Source of the DNA: Acidobacteriota bacterium
GTDB lineage: Bacteria; Acidobacteriota; Thermoanaerobaculia; Thermoanaerobaculales; Thermoanaerobaculaceae
Assembly (NCBI GenBank): GCA_021782525.1
Contig: JAJXUY010000134.1
Location: forward strand, 1 to 5,387
DNA length: 5,387 nucleotides
Reading direction: 5' to 3'
Part shown: positions 1-5,387 of the stretch, one piece after another
Position numbering within the stretch: the stretch's first letter is position 1
Layout of the letters: the number at the start of each line of letters is the position of its first letter
Translations under genes and position numbers: made by a program
The notes under the pieces: model-generated
What the model was told of the DNA's origin: nothing
The model's database searches: none
The model's input: only the letters and a program-made list of their open reading frames with translations

Positions 1-1
1 C

Positions 2-1555
2 GCCTCGGCGCCGGCGGTCCCGGCGGCGAACCACGAGCCGGCGCCCGTCCCGGCGGAGCCCGCGGCCGCGCAAGCCGAGTCCGTGCCGCCACAACAGCCG
101 GCCGCTCCGGCGCCGGCCGAGCAGGCCGCGCCCGTGCCGCAGACCCCGGTGACGATCAAGAACGAGCCCGGACCGGCCACGGGCGGGTCGCTGACCTCGC
201 CGCCGCCGTCCGCCGAGGCCGCGCCGGCCGCCGCGCCGGCCGATTCGCCGTGGACCACGACGCCCGCCGCGATGGCCGAGCAGGCGGCGCCGCCGACGTC
301 GGTCTCCACCTCGACCCACGAGGTCGAGAGCCAGGAGAAGCGCTTCACCGGCGAGCCGATCTCCCTCGAGCTGAAGGACGCCGACATCAAGGACGTCCTC
401 CGTACCTTCGCCAAGATCACGGGGCTCAACGTCGTGGTCGATCCCGACGTCTCGGGCTCGGTCACGGTCAACCTCGAGAACGTGCCGTGGGATCAGTGCC
501 TCGACCTCATCTTGAAGATCAACCGCCTCGACTACGTGGTCGAGAACAACGTCCTCCGCGTCGCCCGCATCGACCGCCTGACGCAGGAGAAGGCGCAGCA
601 GGCGGCGTACCGCAAGGAGGCCGAGAACGCGCGGCCGATGCGCACCGTGACCAAGACGCTGTCGTACGCCAAGGCGTCCGCGGTCAAGAGCGTGCTGACC
701 TCGCAGAGCTTCATCCTCTCCGACCGCGGCTCGGTGGTGGTCGACGACCGCACCAACACGCTGATCATCCGTGACGCGACCGACAAGATCGAGGGGATCC
801 TCAACCTGATCGACAGCCTCGACCAGCCCAACCCGCAGGTCGTCATCGAGGCGCGCATCGTCGAGACGACGCGCACCTTCTCGCAGTCGATCGGCACGGT
901 GTGGGGGTACAACCTGGCGGCCGACGCCGCGCACGGCACCACGACCGGCCTCAAGTTCCCCAACAGCATCAACAGCAGCGGCCAGGTCGTCCTCGGCCAG
1001 CCCGGCAACGGCATCATCAGCATCGGGTTCGCCGACATCCTCGACTCGTTCAACCTCAACTTCGCGCTGCAGGCGGCCGAGGCGAACGGCCTCGTCAAGA
1101 TCGTCTCGTCGCCGAAGGTCACCGCGCAGAACAACGAGAAGGCGCACATCCAGAGCGGCATCCTGCTCCCGATCCAGACCGTCGCGAACAACACCGTGAC
1201 GGTGCAGTACATCGACGCCACCCTCTCGCTCGACGTGACGCCGCAGATCACGGCCGAGGGGACCGTGCTGCTCGACATCGACCTGAAGAAGCGCGAGCCG
1301 CTCTCCGGCATCAACCTGCAGAGCGGCAACAACGCCCCGATCTCGACCCGCGACGCCAAGACCCGCGTCATGGTGCGCGACGGCGGCACCACTGTGATCG
1401 GCGGCATCTACCAGCTCACCGAGAACGACCAGCGCAACGGTATTCCGGGTCTGAGCAAGCTGCCGATCATCGGGGCGCTCTTCCGCAACCGAAACCTGAG
1501 CACCCAGCACGACGAGTTGCTCATCTTCATCACGCCGCGGATCATCAAGTACTAG
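2..1555 (+). CDS. pilQ: Type IV pilus secretin PilQ, C-terminal 517 residues (5' end outside window)
   Basis: PilQ-family secretins form the multimeric outer-membrane channel through which the type IV pilus fibre passes. The reading frame is open from the first bases, so the start, signal peptide and any AMIN domains lie upstream; the GTG at 83 is internal. In fragment numbering, residues 1-110 are a Pro/Ala/Glu-rich low-complexity linker. Residues 115-193 fit the N0/STN domain (FTGEPISLELKDADIKDVL onward). Residues 215-280 fit a Secretin_N (N1) domain ending in LDQPNPQ. Residues 281-517 are the secretin barrel domain, opening with VVIEARIVE. Late hallmarks are DGGTTVIGGIY (1379-1411) and IPGLSKLPIIGALFR (about 1442-1486), with a terminal LLIFITPRII strand. 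PilQ is preferred over GspD because there is a single N1-type domain and the N0-N1 spacing and the LSKLPIIGALF motif are PilQ-like; upstream pilMNOP would confirm it. It is probably the first visible gene of an operon with the next two genes. Confidence 0.93.
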   Translation, partial: ASAPAVPAANHEPAPVPAEPAAAQAESVPPQQPAAPAPAEQAAPVPQTPVTIKNEPGPATGGSLTSPPPSAEAAPAAAPADSPWTTTPAAMAEQAAPPTSVSTSTHEVESQEKRFTGEPISLELKDADIKDVLRTFAKITGLNVVVDPDVSGSVTVNLENVPWDQCLDLILKINRLDYVVENNVLRVARIDRLTQEKAQQAAYRKEAENARPMRTVTKTLSYAKASAVKSVLTSQSFILSDRGSVVVDDRTNTLIIRDATDKIEGILNLIDSLDQPNPQVVIEARIVETTRTFSQSIGTVWGYNLAADAAHGTTTGLKFPNSINSSGQVVLGQPGNGIISIGFADILDSFNLNFALQAAEANGLVKIVSSPKVTAQNNEKAHIQSGILLPIQTVANNTVTVQYIDATLSLDVTPQITAEGTVLLDIDLKKREPLSGINLQSGNNAPISTRDAKTRVMVRDGGTTVIGGIYQLTENDQRNGIPGLSKLPIIGALFRNRNLSTQHDELLIFITPRIIKY

Positions 1556-1562
1556 GGGGGAG
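1556..1562 (+). promoter_or_regulatory. Ribosome binding site of the small lipoprotein gene
   Basis: GGGGGAG lies directly after the pilQ TAG stop and ends two bases before the ATG at 1565. The G-run allows anti-Shine-Dalgarno pairing in more than one register, which offsets the short spacing. It supports the ATG at 1565 as the start and suggests translational coupling to pilQ, since a ribosome terminating on pilQ would already cover the site. Confidence 0.6.
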
Positions 1563-1564
1563 CC

Positions 1565-2125
1565 ATGACATCGAACCGGCTTGCGCTCTTCGTGCCTTTT
1601 GCCCTGGCGGTGCTCGGCATCGCGAGTTGCACCGGAAACAACACGGCGAACAAGACCGAGGCCGAGGTCTACCTGTCGCAGAGCATCTCGCAGGGACCGG
1701 CCGACGTCGACATCTCGGTCCCGGTCGACGTCACCATCGCTAACCTGACGATCAACTCGCACGCCAAGGCCACGACCACCGTGCTGTCGCAGCAAGACGA
1801 CGCGATCCTCACCGACTGGGTCGTGACCCCGTCGCGCAGCGACGGCGGCACCGTGGCCTCGCCGGTGTGGCACAACTACTACCAGGTCTACGTGCCGGCC
1901 GGCGGCAGCGCATCGCTGCAGAACTACCGCATCTTCCCGGCGGAGTACTTCCAGCAGCCGCCGCTCTCACAGCTCTTCTTCGGTCCCGACAAGGAGACCG
2001 GGAACTGCAACATCCGCCAGCGGCTGCACATCGCGATCTACGGCAAGACCGTGGCGGGCAAGAGCATCAGCCTGGAGTTCGACGTCAACCTCAACTTCTA
2101 CTACCTCAAGCCGTCCTGCAGTTGA
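1565..2125 (+). CDS. Small predicted lipoprotein of unknown family, in the pilQ operon
   Basis: I do not recognise the family of this 186-residue protein. Residues 1-21 form a lipoprotein signal peptide: Arg at position 5, a hydrophobic stretch LALFVPFALAVLGIA, and a lipobox I-A-S-C with the lipidated Cys at residue 22. The +2 residue is Thr, not Asp, which by the enterobacterial sorting rule favours the outer membrane. The mature part lacks further membrane segments and alternates hydrophobic and polar residues as a beta-rich fold would (for example VDISVPVDVTIANLTI and SLEFDVNLNFYYL). It has only two other cysteines, C148 and C185 next to the C-terminus, which could form a disulfide in the periplasm. 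The gene starts 9 bases after pilQ and ends 23 bases before the TIG lipoprotein gene, so co-transcription is likely. A role as a secretin-associated or pilotin-like factor is possible from context only; known PilF/PilW/Tgl pilotins are TPR proteins, and this one is not. Confidence 0.85.
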   Translation: MTSNRLALFVPFALAVLGIASCTGNNTANKTEAEVYLSQSISQGPADVDISVPVDVTIANLTINSHAKATTTVLSQQDDAILTDWVVTPSRSDGGTVASPVWHNYYQVYVPAGGSASLQNYRIFPAEYFQQPPLSQLFFGPDKETGNCNIRQRLHIAIYGKTVAGKSISLEFDVNLNFYYLKPSCS

Positions 2126-2137
2126 GGCTGGATATGC

Positions 2138-2142
2138 GGGAG
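2138..2142 (+). promoter_or_regulatory. Ribosome binding site that sets the TIG lipoprotein start
   Basis: GGGAG lies six bases before the ATG at 2149. It favours that ATG over the in-frame ATG at 2134, which lies upstream of this site and would add only MRETT before the Lys-Arg of the signal peptide. Starting at 2149 gives a standard short signal peptide, MKRN followed by the hydrophobic core. Confidence 0.65.
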
Positions 2143-2148
2143 ACGACC

Positions 2149-4746
2149 ATGAAGCGAAACCTTATCCTCGTCGGCCTGGCGCTCGGCACCGCCGTGACCC
2201 TCGTCGGCTGCTCGCAGAGCAGCCCCACGGCGCCGAAGCAGCCTACCCCATCGACGTACGCCATCTCCCTCACCGTCAGCCCCAACGTGGCGGGGATCAA
2301 CGAGACCATCATCGCCGTGGCGATGGTGACCGTTGGCGGTAGCAGCGCGCCAGATGGCACGCCGGTCACCTTCAACGCCAGTGGCGTCGCTCGGTTTGTT
2401 GGCGGGCCCAACCCGCAGCAGGTCGTGAGCATGACTGTCGGCGGCCGTGCCGGCGTCACCGTCACGGCAACCTCGGGGGGCGCCGGGCTCATTACCGCGA
2501 CCGTGCCGAACAAGTCGGCGTCGGCCCAGGTGAACTTCAAGGGCGTCAGCCCGACGCAGGTGGCGATCATCTCGGTCCTGCCAAACCGTGGGACACCGCA
2601 AGGTGGTGACCAGGTCGTTATCAGCGGGCAGGGGTTCGTGGCGCCGCTCACTGTCAGTTTCGTTGTCGGTGGCGTCGCGTACCCGGCCACTTTCGTTTCA
2701 GTCGCCGCGGACGGGAGTTCCGTCACGGTGCTCACGCCCCACGTCCCGAGCTCGACGAGCGACCAGGTGGCGAGCATTCAGGTGGTGTTGACCGGCGTTG
2801 TGAGCCCAGGCGGCGGAACGCTGTCGGCGTCGCTTGCCAACGCGTTCACCTTCGGCGCGGATACGGGGACCCCGCAGCTCTACAACGTGGTCCCCAGTTC
2901 GGGCTCGGCCAACGGCGGTGACATCATTGCCCTCACCGGAAAGTACTTCACGGAGCCGCTGCAGGTGAGCTTCGTCCTGCCCGCCGCGACCGTGGCGGGG
3001 CAGGTGACGGCGGTCCAGCACGGGGCGGACGGCATCGACACGGCCCAGGTCGTGACCCCGAAGGTCACGATCTCGGCGCGGACCCTCGCCAACATCACGA
3101 TCACGAACATGGCCGGCACCGCGACGAGCAAGACGGCCACGTTCAATCAGGTGTTCACCTTCAACCCGCCGGTCTCGGGCCCGCCGGTGATCTACTACAT
3201 CTCGCCGACCTACGGTTCCGTCGCGGGCAACGATACCGTCACGATCTTCGGCGCGAATTTCGCCGCTCCGGCGTCGGTATCGATCGGTTCGACGAGTGAG
3301 CTTGTGCAGAGCATCGCCGGCGACGGCACCTGGATCACAGTGCTGACCCGTGCGGTCGGCGGCACCGTCCCGACCACGGCTCAGGACGTCACGGTCACCA
3401 CCGCCCAGGGCACCGTGACGTTGCCCGCGGCGTTCACCTACGTCGAGGGGCAGACGCCGACGCTCTACGTCCTCACCCCCAACCTCGGCCCGCTCGAGGG
3501 CGGCACGCGGGTCACCATCACCGGCGCCGGCTTCCAGTACCCGGTGCAGGTGATCTTTGCGGTCGGCACGACCAATTACCAGGCCCAGGTCGTGTCGAGC
3601 AACTACAACCAGGTCGTCTGCATCTCCCCGAGCATCACCGCGGGCGGGCCGAACACGACCCCGGTCACCGCGACCGTGACCGTCACGAACACGGGCACCG
3701 GCAAGGCCTCGAACGCCCTGCCGTTCACCTACGGCCAGGCGATGTTCATCTCGGGGATCAGCCCGATGCAAGGCCCGGCCGGGACCAGCGTCACCGTCAC
3801 CGGCCAGGGGTTCGTCTCGCCGGTCAGCGTGGTCTGGGGCAGCGGGACGTCGTGGCCCGTGCTCTCGGTCGCCGGGACCCAGGTCGTGGCCCAGGCCGCG
3901 GCGCTGACCTCCGGGCAACAGTGCACCGGCGGGTCCGGGACGATCAAGGTGACGAACCTCGACAGCGGCCTCTCCGCCACCTCGACCGATTCCTTCACCT
4001 ATCAGGCCGCGAGCCCGCTCATCACCTCGGTGCAACTTGGTGCAAGCAACGTGGTGTCGTGTGCTGCGGTGACTGGCGGCAGCGCCGTCACCATCAAGGG
4101 TTCAGGATTTGTCTCCCCGGCCAATGTGAGTTTCATAGGGCCATTTGGTGACACCATCGGACCGGTCGTTGGGAACGTCCTCGACGCCGGTACGATCAAT
4201 GTCACACTTCCTGATCTGAGCACCATCAAGTTGCAGCAAGTCCCATGCAATGGGGGCACCGGGCTGCTGTACATACAGACCGCCATCAATGTCAGCGTCA
4301 CCAACGTGAGCAGCGGTTGCTCGAACACTCTTTCTGGTGCGCTGTTGATCAACCCGTGCAACACCACGTGTGTCGTCCCGACGCCCACCCCGACGCCGAC
4401 TGCGACGCCGACCGCGACGCCGACGCCGACACCGATCCCACCGACTCCGACTCCGACGCCGGTGCTGTTCACGCTCAACGTCACCAAGACGGGCGGGTGG
4501 GTCCTGATCCCGCACGCCGCTGACGCGATCACGGCCACGCCCCCCGACTCGTTCTCGTGCCCGGGCGGAGTGAACTTGTGCATCGGGTCGTGGGCACAAG
4601 GCACCGTTGTGACGCTGCAGGTCACGCAAACCGGCCTGATTCCGCCTACGTGGTCGGGCGACTGCACCGGGAACGGTCTTCCCTCGTCGTGGTCGGCGAC
4701 GGTTACCCTCGGTGCCAATTCCTCGTGCAACGCGTACATCCCGTGA
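2149..4746 (+). CDS. Large IPT/TIG-domain lipoprotein with Thr-Pro stalk, downstream of pilQ
   Basis: This 865-residue predicted surface or periplasmic lipoprotein has signal peptide MKRNLILVGLALGTAVTLVGC, with lipobox L-V-G-C and lipidated Cys 21. Residues 22-38 are a Ser/Pro/Thr-rich tether. Residues 40-133 resemble a bacterial Ig-like (Big_1, invasin-type) domain with the DGTPVTF motif. Six tandem IPT/TIG Ig-fold domains follow, at about 138-239, 242-338, 347-431, 438-528, 532-618 and 624-734. Each opens with a strand leading to a P..G turn, carries a G.GF..P..V motif, and (domains 1-5) closes in FTF/FTY. Residues 744-771 are a Thr-Pro stalk. Residues 772-865 form a terminal domain with four Cys and WSGDCTG, resembling the Cys-bearing InlB_B-type bacterial repeat. 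The ATG at 2149 is chosen from its RBS and signal peptide. TIG arrays usually act as extended spacers or binding modules in exported proteins. Adhesion, pilus-pore association or cell-envelope scaffolding are all possible, and none is shown by the sequence. Codon use changes along the gene. Confidence 0.88.
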   Translation: MKRNLILVGLALGTAVTLVGCSQSSPTAPKQPTPSTYAISLTVSPNVAGINETIIAVAMVTVGGSSAPDGTPVTFNASGVARFVGGPNPQQVVSMTVGGRAGVTVTATSGGAGLITATVPNKSASAQVNFKGVSPTQVAIISVLPNRGTPQGGDQVVISGQGFVAPLTVSFVVGGVAYPATFVSVAADGSSVTVLTPHVPSSTSDQVASIQVVLTGVVSPGGGTLSASLANAFTFGADTGTPQLYNVVPSSGSANGGDIIALTGKYFTEPLQVSFVLPAATVAGQVTAVQHGADGIDTAQVVTPKVTISARTLANITITNMAGTATSKTATFNQVFTFNPPVSGPPVIYYISPTYGSVAGNDTVTIFGANFAAPASVSIGSTSELVQSIAGDGTWITVLTRAVGGTVPTTAQDVTVTTAQGTVTLPAAFTYVEGQTPTLYVLTPNLGPLEGGTRVTITGAGFQYPVQVIFAVGTTNYQAQVVSSNYNQVVCISPSITAGGPNTTPVTATVTVTNTGTGKASNALPFTYGQAMFISGISPMQGPAGTSVTVTGQGFVSPVSVVWGSGTSWPVLSVAGTQVVAQAAALTSGQQCTGGSGTIKVTNLDSGLSATSTDSFTYQAASPLITSVQLGASNVVSCAAVTGGSAVTIKGSGFVSPANVSFIGPFGDTIGPVVGNVLDAGTINVTLPDLSTIKLQQVPCNGGTGLLYIQTAINVSVTNVSSGCSNTLSGALLINPCNTTCVVPTPTPTPTATPTATPTPTPIPPTPTPTPVLFTLNVTKTGGWVLIPHAADAITATPPDSFSCPGGVNLCIGSWAQGTVVTLQVTQTGLIPPTWSGDCTGNGLPSSWSATVTLGANSSCNAYIP
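2560..4353 (+). repeat. Six tandem IPT/TIG domain repeats (protein level)
   Basis: The six domain-coding units are roughly 255-335 bases each. They share a core at the second beta-turn: SGQGFVAPLTVSF, TGKYFTEPLQVSF, FGANFAAPASVSI, TGAGFQYPVQVIF, TGQGFVSPVSVVW and KGSGFVSPANVSF, in order. DNA identity between units is low, so these are old duplications or separate acquisitions rather than a recent nucleotide repeat. Units 1, 5 and 6 share the GFV.P variant of the core. Cysteines are absent from units 1-3, single in units 4 and 5, and number five in or just after unit 6. Confidence 0.8.
4378..4461 (+). repeat. Thr-Pro repeat stalk (low-complexity, hexamer-based)
   Basis: Twenty-eight codons encode almost only Pro and Thr, with two Ala substitutions and one Ile-Pro-Pro break. 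At DNA level it is built from ACGCCG-like hexamers, including a near-perfect 12-base tandem copy (4393-4404 and 4405-4416, one mismatch). Length changes by slippage in six-base steps would keep the frame. In the protein it is a stiff, extended spacer that sets the C-terminal domain away from the TIG array. It may also be an O-glycosylation target in organisms with such systems, which is inference. Confidence 0.85.
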
Positions 4747-4768
4747 TGTGGGAAGCCTGAGAGTTGGA

Positions 4769-4794
4769 AGGGGCCGCGGCGTGCCGCGGCCCCT
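4769..4794 (+). terminator. GC-rich hairpin, probable transcription terminator after the TIG gene
   Basis: AGGGGCCGCGG pairs perfectly with CCGCGGCCCCT, giving an 11-bp stem around a CGTG loop, 22 bases after the TGA stop. The trailing sequence TCGTATTG has only a weak T content, so this is not a textbook intrinsic terminator. The stem alone is strong enough to stop the transcript or protect its 3' end, and its position fits the end of the pilQ-lipoprotein-TIG operon. It is nearly symmetric, so it could form in either strand. Confidence 0.7.
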
Positions 4795-5020
4795 CGTATT
4801 GACGGGCGTCCTCGCGCGGCCCTCCATATTGGGGTCGAGCCGGCGGTATTTCGGGGCCGAGCTGCATCGTTCCCACGTCCACGCATGTCAACAGGACGAC
4901 CAAGCGGGCCCCAGGCGGTACACGAACCACGGGCTATGGTCCACGTCCCGACCCCGCGCTCGTCTGACCATTGCCGGCGGCTGCGGGGCCGCGCGCCTGG
5001 CCCGCAATACCCAGATTCGG
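4795..5020. other. Intergenic region between the pilus-linked unit and the TPR gene
   Basis: No gene is supported in this stretch. The open frames crossing it on both strands are Arg/Gly/Pro-rich, lack credible starts or homology-like patterns, and run into the flanking genes. No tRNA-like cloverleaf, repeat array or insertion-sequence end was seen. The only structure is the imperfect inverted repeat at 4982-5006. Confidence 0.6.
4982..5006. promoter_or_regulatory. Imperfect inverted repeat upstream of the TPR gene
   Basis: TGCGGGGCC (4982-4990) can pair with GGCCCGCA (4999-5006), leaving one bulged G and an 8-base loop. Its right arm covers the place where a -35 box would lie for the -10-like element at 5021-5028, so an operator role is conceivable. 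In DNA this rich in G and C such an arrangement can also occur by chance. Confidence 0.25.
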
Positions 5021-5028
5021 TATAGAAT
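5021..5028 (+). promoter_or_regulatory. -10-like element for a possibly leaderless TPR transcript
   Basis: TATAGAAT stands out in GC-rich surroundings. Its TAGAAT hexamer (5023-5028) matches TANNNT and ends six bases before the ATG at 5035, so transcription would be expected to start at or very near the A of the ATG. No Shine-Dalgarno sequence lies between them, which agrees with leaderless translation. No good -35 hexamer is visible at the usual distance (GCCCGC at 5000-5005). Confidence 0.45.
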
Positions 5029-5034
5029 GGCGCG

Positions 5035-5387
5035 ATGATCGAGAACACGCGCCGGATCGCGGAGCTGCGGCGTGAACTGGCGGCCAACCCGGGCTCGCGG
5101 CAGTTCTACCAGCTCGGCGAGTTGCTGCGCCGCGACGGGCACCCGGCCGAGGCGGCCGAGGTGCTGCGGGCCGGCCTGGCGCACCACTCGCGCTACGTTG
5201 CGGCCTGGGTGGCGTTCGGCCGCGCCTGCCTCGAGGCGGGAGCGTCGGCCGAGGCGGTGACCGGGCTGCGCGAGGCGCTCACGCTCGACGCCGAGAACCC
5301 GGTGGCGTGGCGCCTGCTCGGCGAGGCGTACCTGGCGCTCGGTGAGCACCTGCCCGCGCTCGAGGCGATGACGCGCTGCCTGGAGCT
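5035..5387 (+). CDS. Tetratricopeptide-repeat (TPR) protein, N-terminal 117 residues (3' end outside window)
   Basis: The frame opens with MIENTRRIAELRRELAANPG and stays open to the window end. Residues 20-53, 54-87 and 88-117 onward are three consecutive TPR units. Consensus positions are visible: Y25/L27/G28 and A40 in the first, W58/F61/G62 and A74 in the second, and P89, W92/L95/G96, Y99 and A108 in the third, with P89 at the inter-repeat turn. There is no signal peptide or lipobox, so the product should be cytoplasmic or a soluble N-terminal region of a larger protein. This argues against a PilF/Tgl-type secretin pilotin, which is an exported lipoprotein. TPR arrays bind protein partners, and the partner cannot be read here. 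The gene follows a terminator-like hairpin and has its own -10-like element, so it is probably not part of the pilQ unit. The ATG at 5035 is the first in-frame start consistent with the repeat phase; no ribosome binding site precedes it. Confidence 0.8.
   Translation, partial: MIENTRRIAELRRELAANPGSRQFYQLGELLRRDGHPAEAAEVLRAGLAHHSRYVAAWVAFGRACLEAGASAEAVTGLREALTLDAENPVAWRLLGEAYLALGEHLPALEAMTRCLE

Noticed and set aside
83..85. GTG as the pilQ start
   Set aside because: The frame is open to the window edge with the same Pro/Ala-rich composition, and no signal peptide follows the GTG.
532..1407. Long reverse-strand open frame (291 codons) opposite pilQ
   Set aside because: It lies fully antisense to the conserved secretin domains, and its length is explained by the scarcity of stop codons in GC-rich DNA. 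No domain-like pattern or RBS was seen.
901..1743. + strand open frame of 280 codons overlapping the pilQ 3' end
   Set aside because: It is a frame-shifted reading of pilQ, rich in Arg, Pro and His, and conflicts with both pilQ and the small lipoprotein.
1867..2148. Upstream extension of the TIG gene frame to an earlier start
   Set aside because: It would overlap most of the small lipoprotein gene and bury the signal peptide and lipobox. The ATG at 2149 has an RBS and gives a standard lipoprotein N-terminus.
2698..4035. Reverse-strand open frame of 445 codons opposite the TIG gene
   Set aside because: The product is dominated by Arg, Gly, Asp and His, typical of a shadow frame of a GC-rich gene. 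The + strand frame has coherent tandem TIG domains.
4381..4461. Possible CRISPR-like or regulatory repeat
   Set aside because: The repeats are in-frame Thr-Pro codons without spacers inside a coding region.
4712..5038. + strand open frame of 108 codons across the intergenic region
   Set aside because: It starts inside the TIG gene, passes through the hairpin, is Arg-rich and ends just after the TPR start, with no sign of selection on the protein.
4002..5087. Reverse-strand open frame of 361 codons spanning the TIG 3' end, the hairpin and the start of the TPR gene
   Set aside because: It reads through the terminator hairpin and both flanking genes. Its GV-rich stretch is the antisense of the Thr-Pro stalk.
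5035..5387. TPR protein as the PilF/Tgl-type secretin pilotin
   Set aside because: It lacks a signal peptide and lipobox and lies beyond a terminator-like hairpin with its own promoter-like element.

Overview
This window is high-GC DNA in which every convincing gene lies on the + strand. It suggests a Gram-negative (diderm) bacterium with type IV pili, because it carries the C-terminal part of an outer-membrane secretin of the PilQ family followed by two predicted lipoproteins. The GC-rich codons, the large TIG-domain lipoprotein and the TPR gene would fit a deltaproteobacterial-type, Binatota-like, Myxococcota-like or Acidobacteriota-like genome. That placement is a guess; nothing here fixes the taxon.

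Layout. Positions 2-1555 hold the 3' part of pilQ: a long Pro/Ala-rich linker, then the N0, N1 and secretin domains. Its start lies upstream of the window. Nine bases later, with a G-rich ribosome binding site, comes a 186-residue lipoprotein of no family I recognise (1565-2125). After 23 bases comes an 865-residue lipoprotein (2149-4746). It has an invasin-like Ig domain, six tandem IPT/TIG domains, a Thr-Pro stalk and a Cys-containing C-terminal domain. A strong GC-rich hairpin at 4769-4794 probably closes this unit. About 240 bases without a gene follow. A TPR-repeat protein then begins at 5035 and runs off the window end. A -10-like element sits 6 bases before its ATG, so its mRNA may be leaderless.

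Working model (inference). pilQ and the two lipoprotein genes are co-transcribed. The secretin forms the pilus exit pore in the outer membrane, and the lipoproteins are exported and anchored near it. The small one could be a secretin-associated factor. The large one looks like an extended surface or periplasmic adhesin or scaffold. The TPR gene appears to be a separate transcription unit with a cytoplasmic product.

The most notable features are the pilQ-lipoprotein-TIG lipoprotein arrangement, an abrupt change in third-position base use inside the TIG array, and the candidate leaderless start. I found no RNA gene, CRISPR array, transposase or attachment site.
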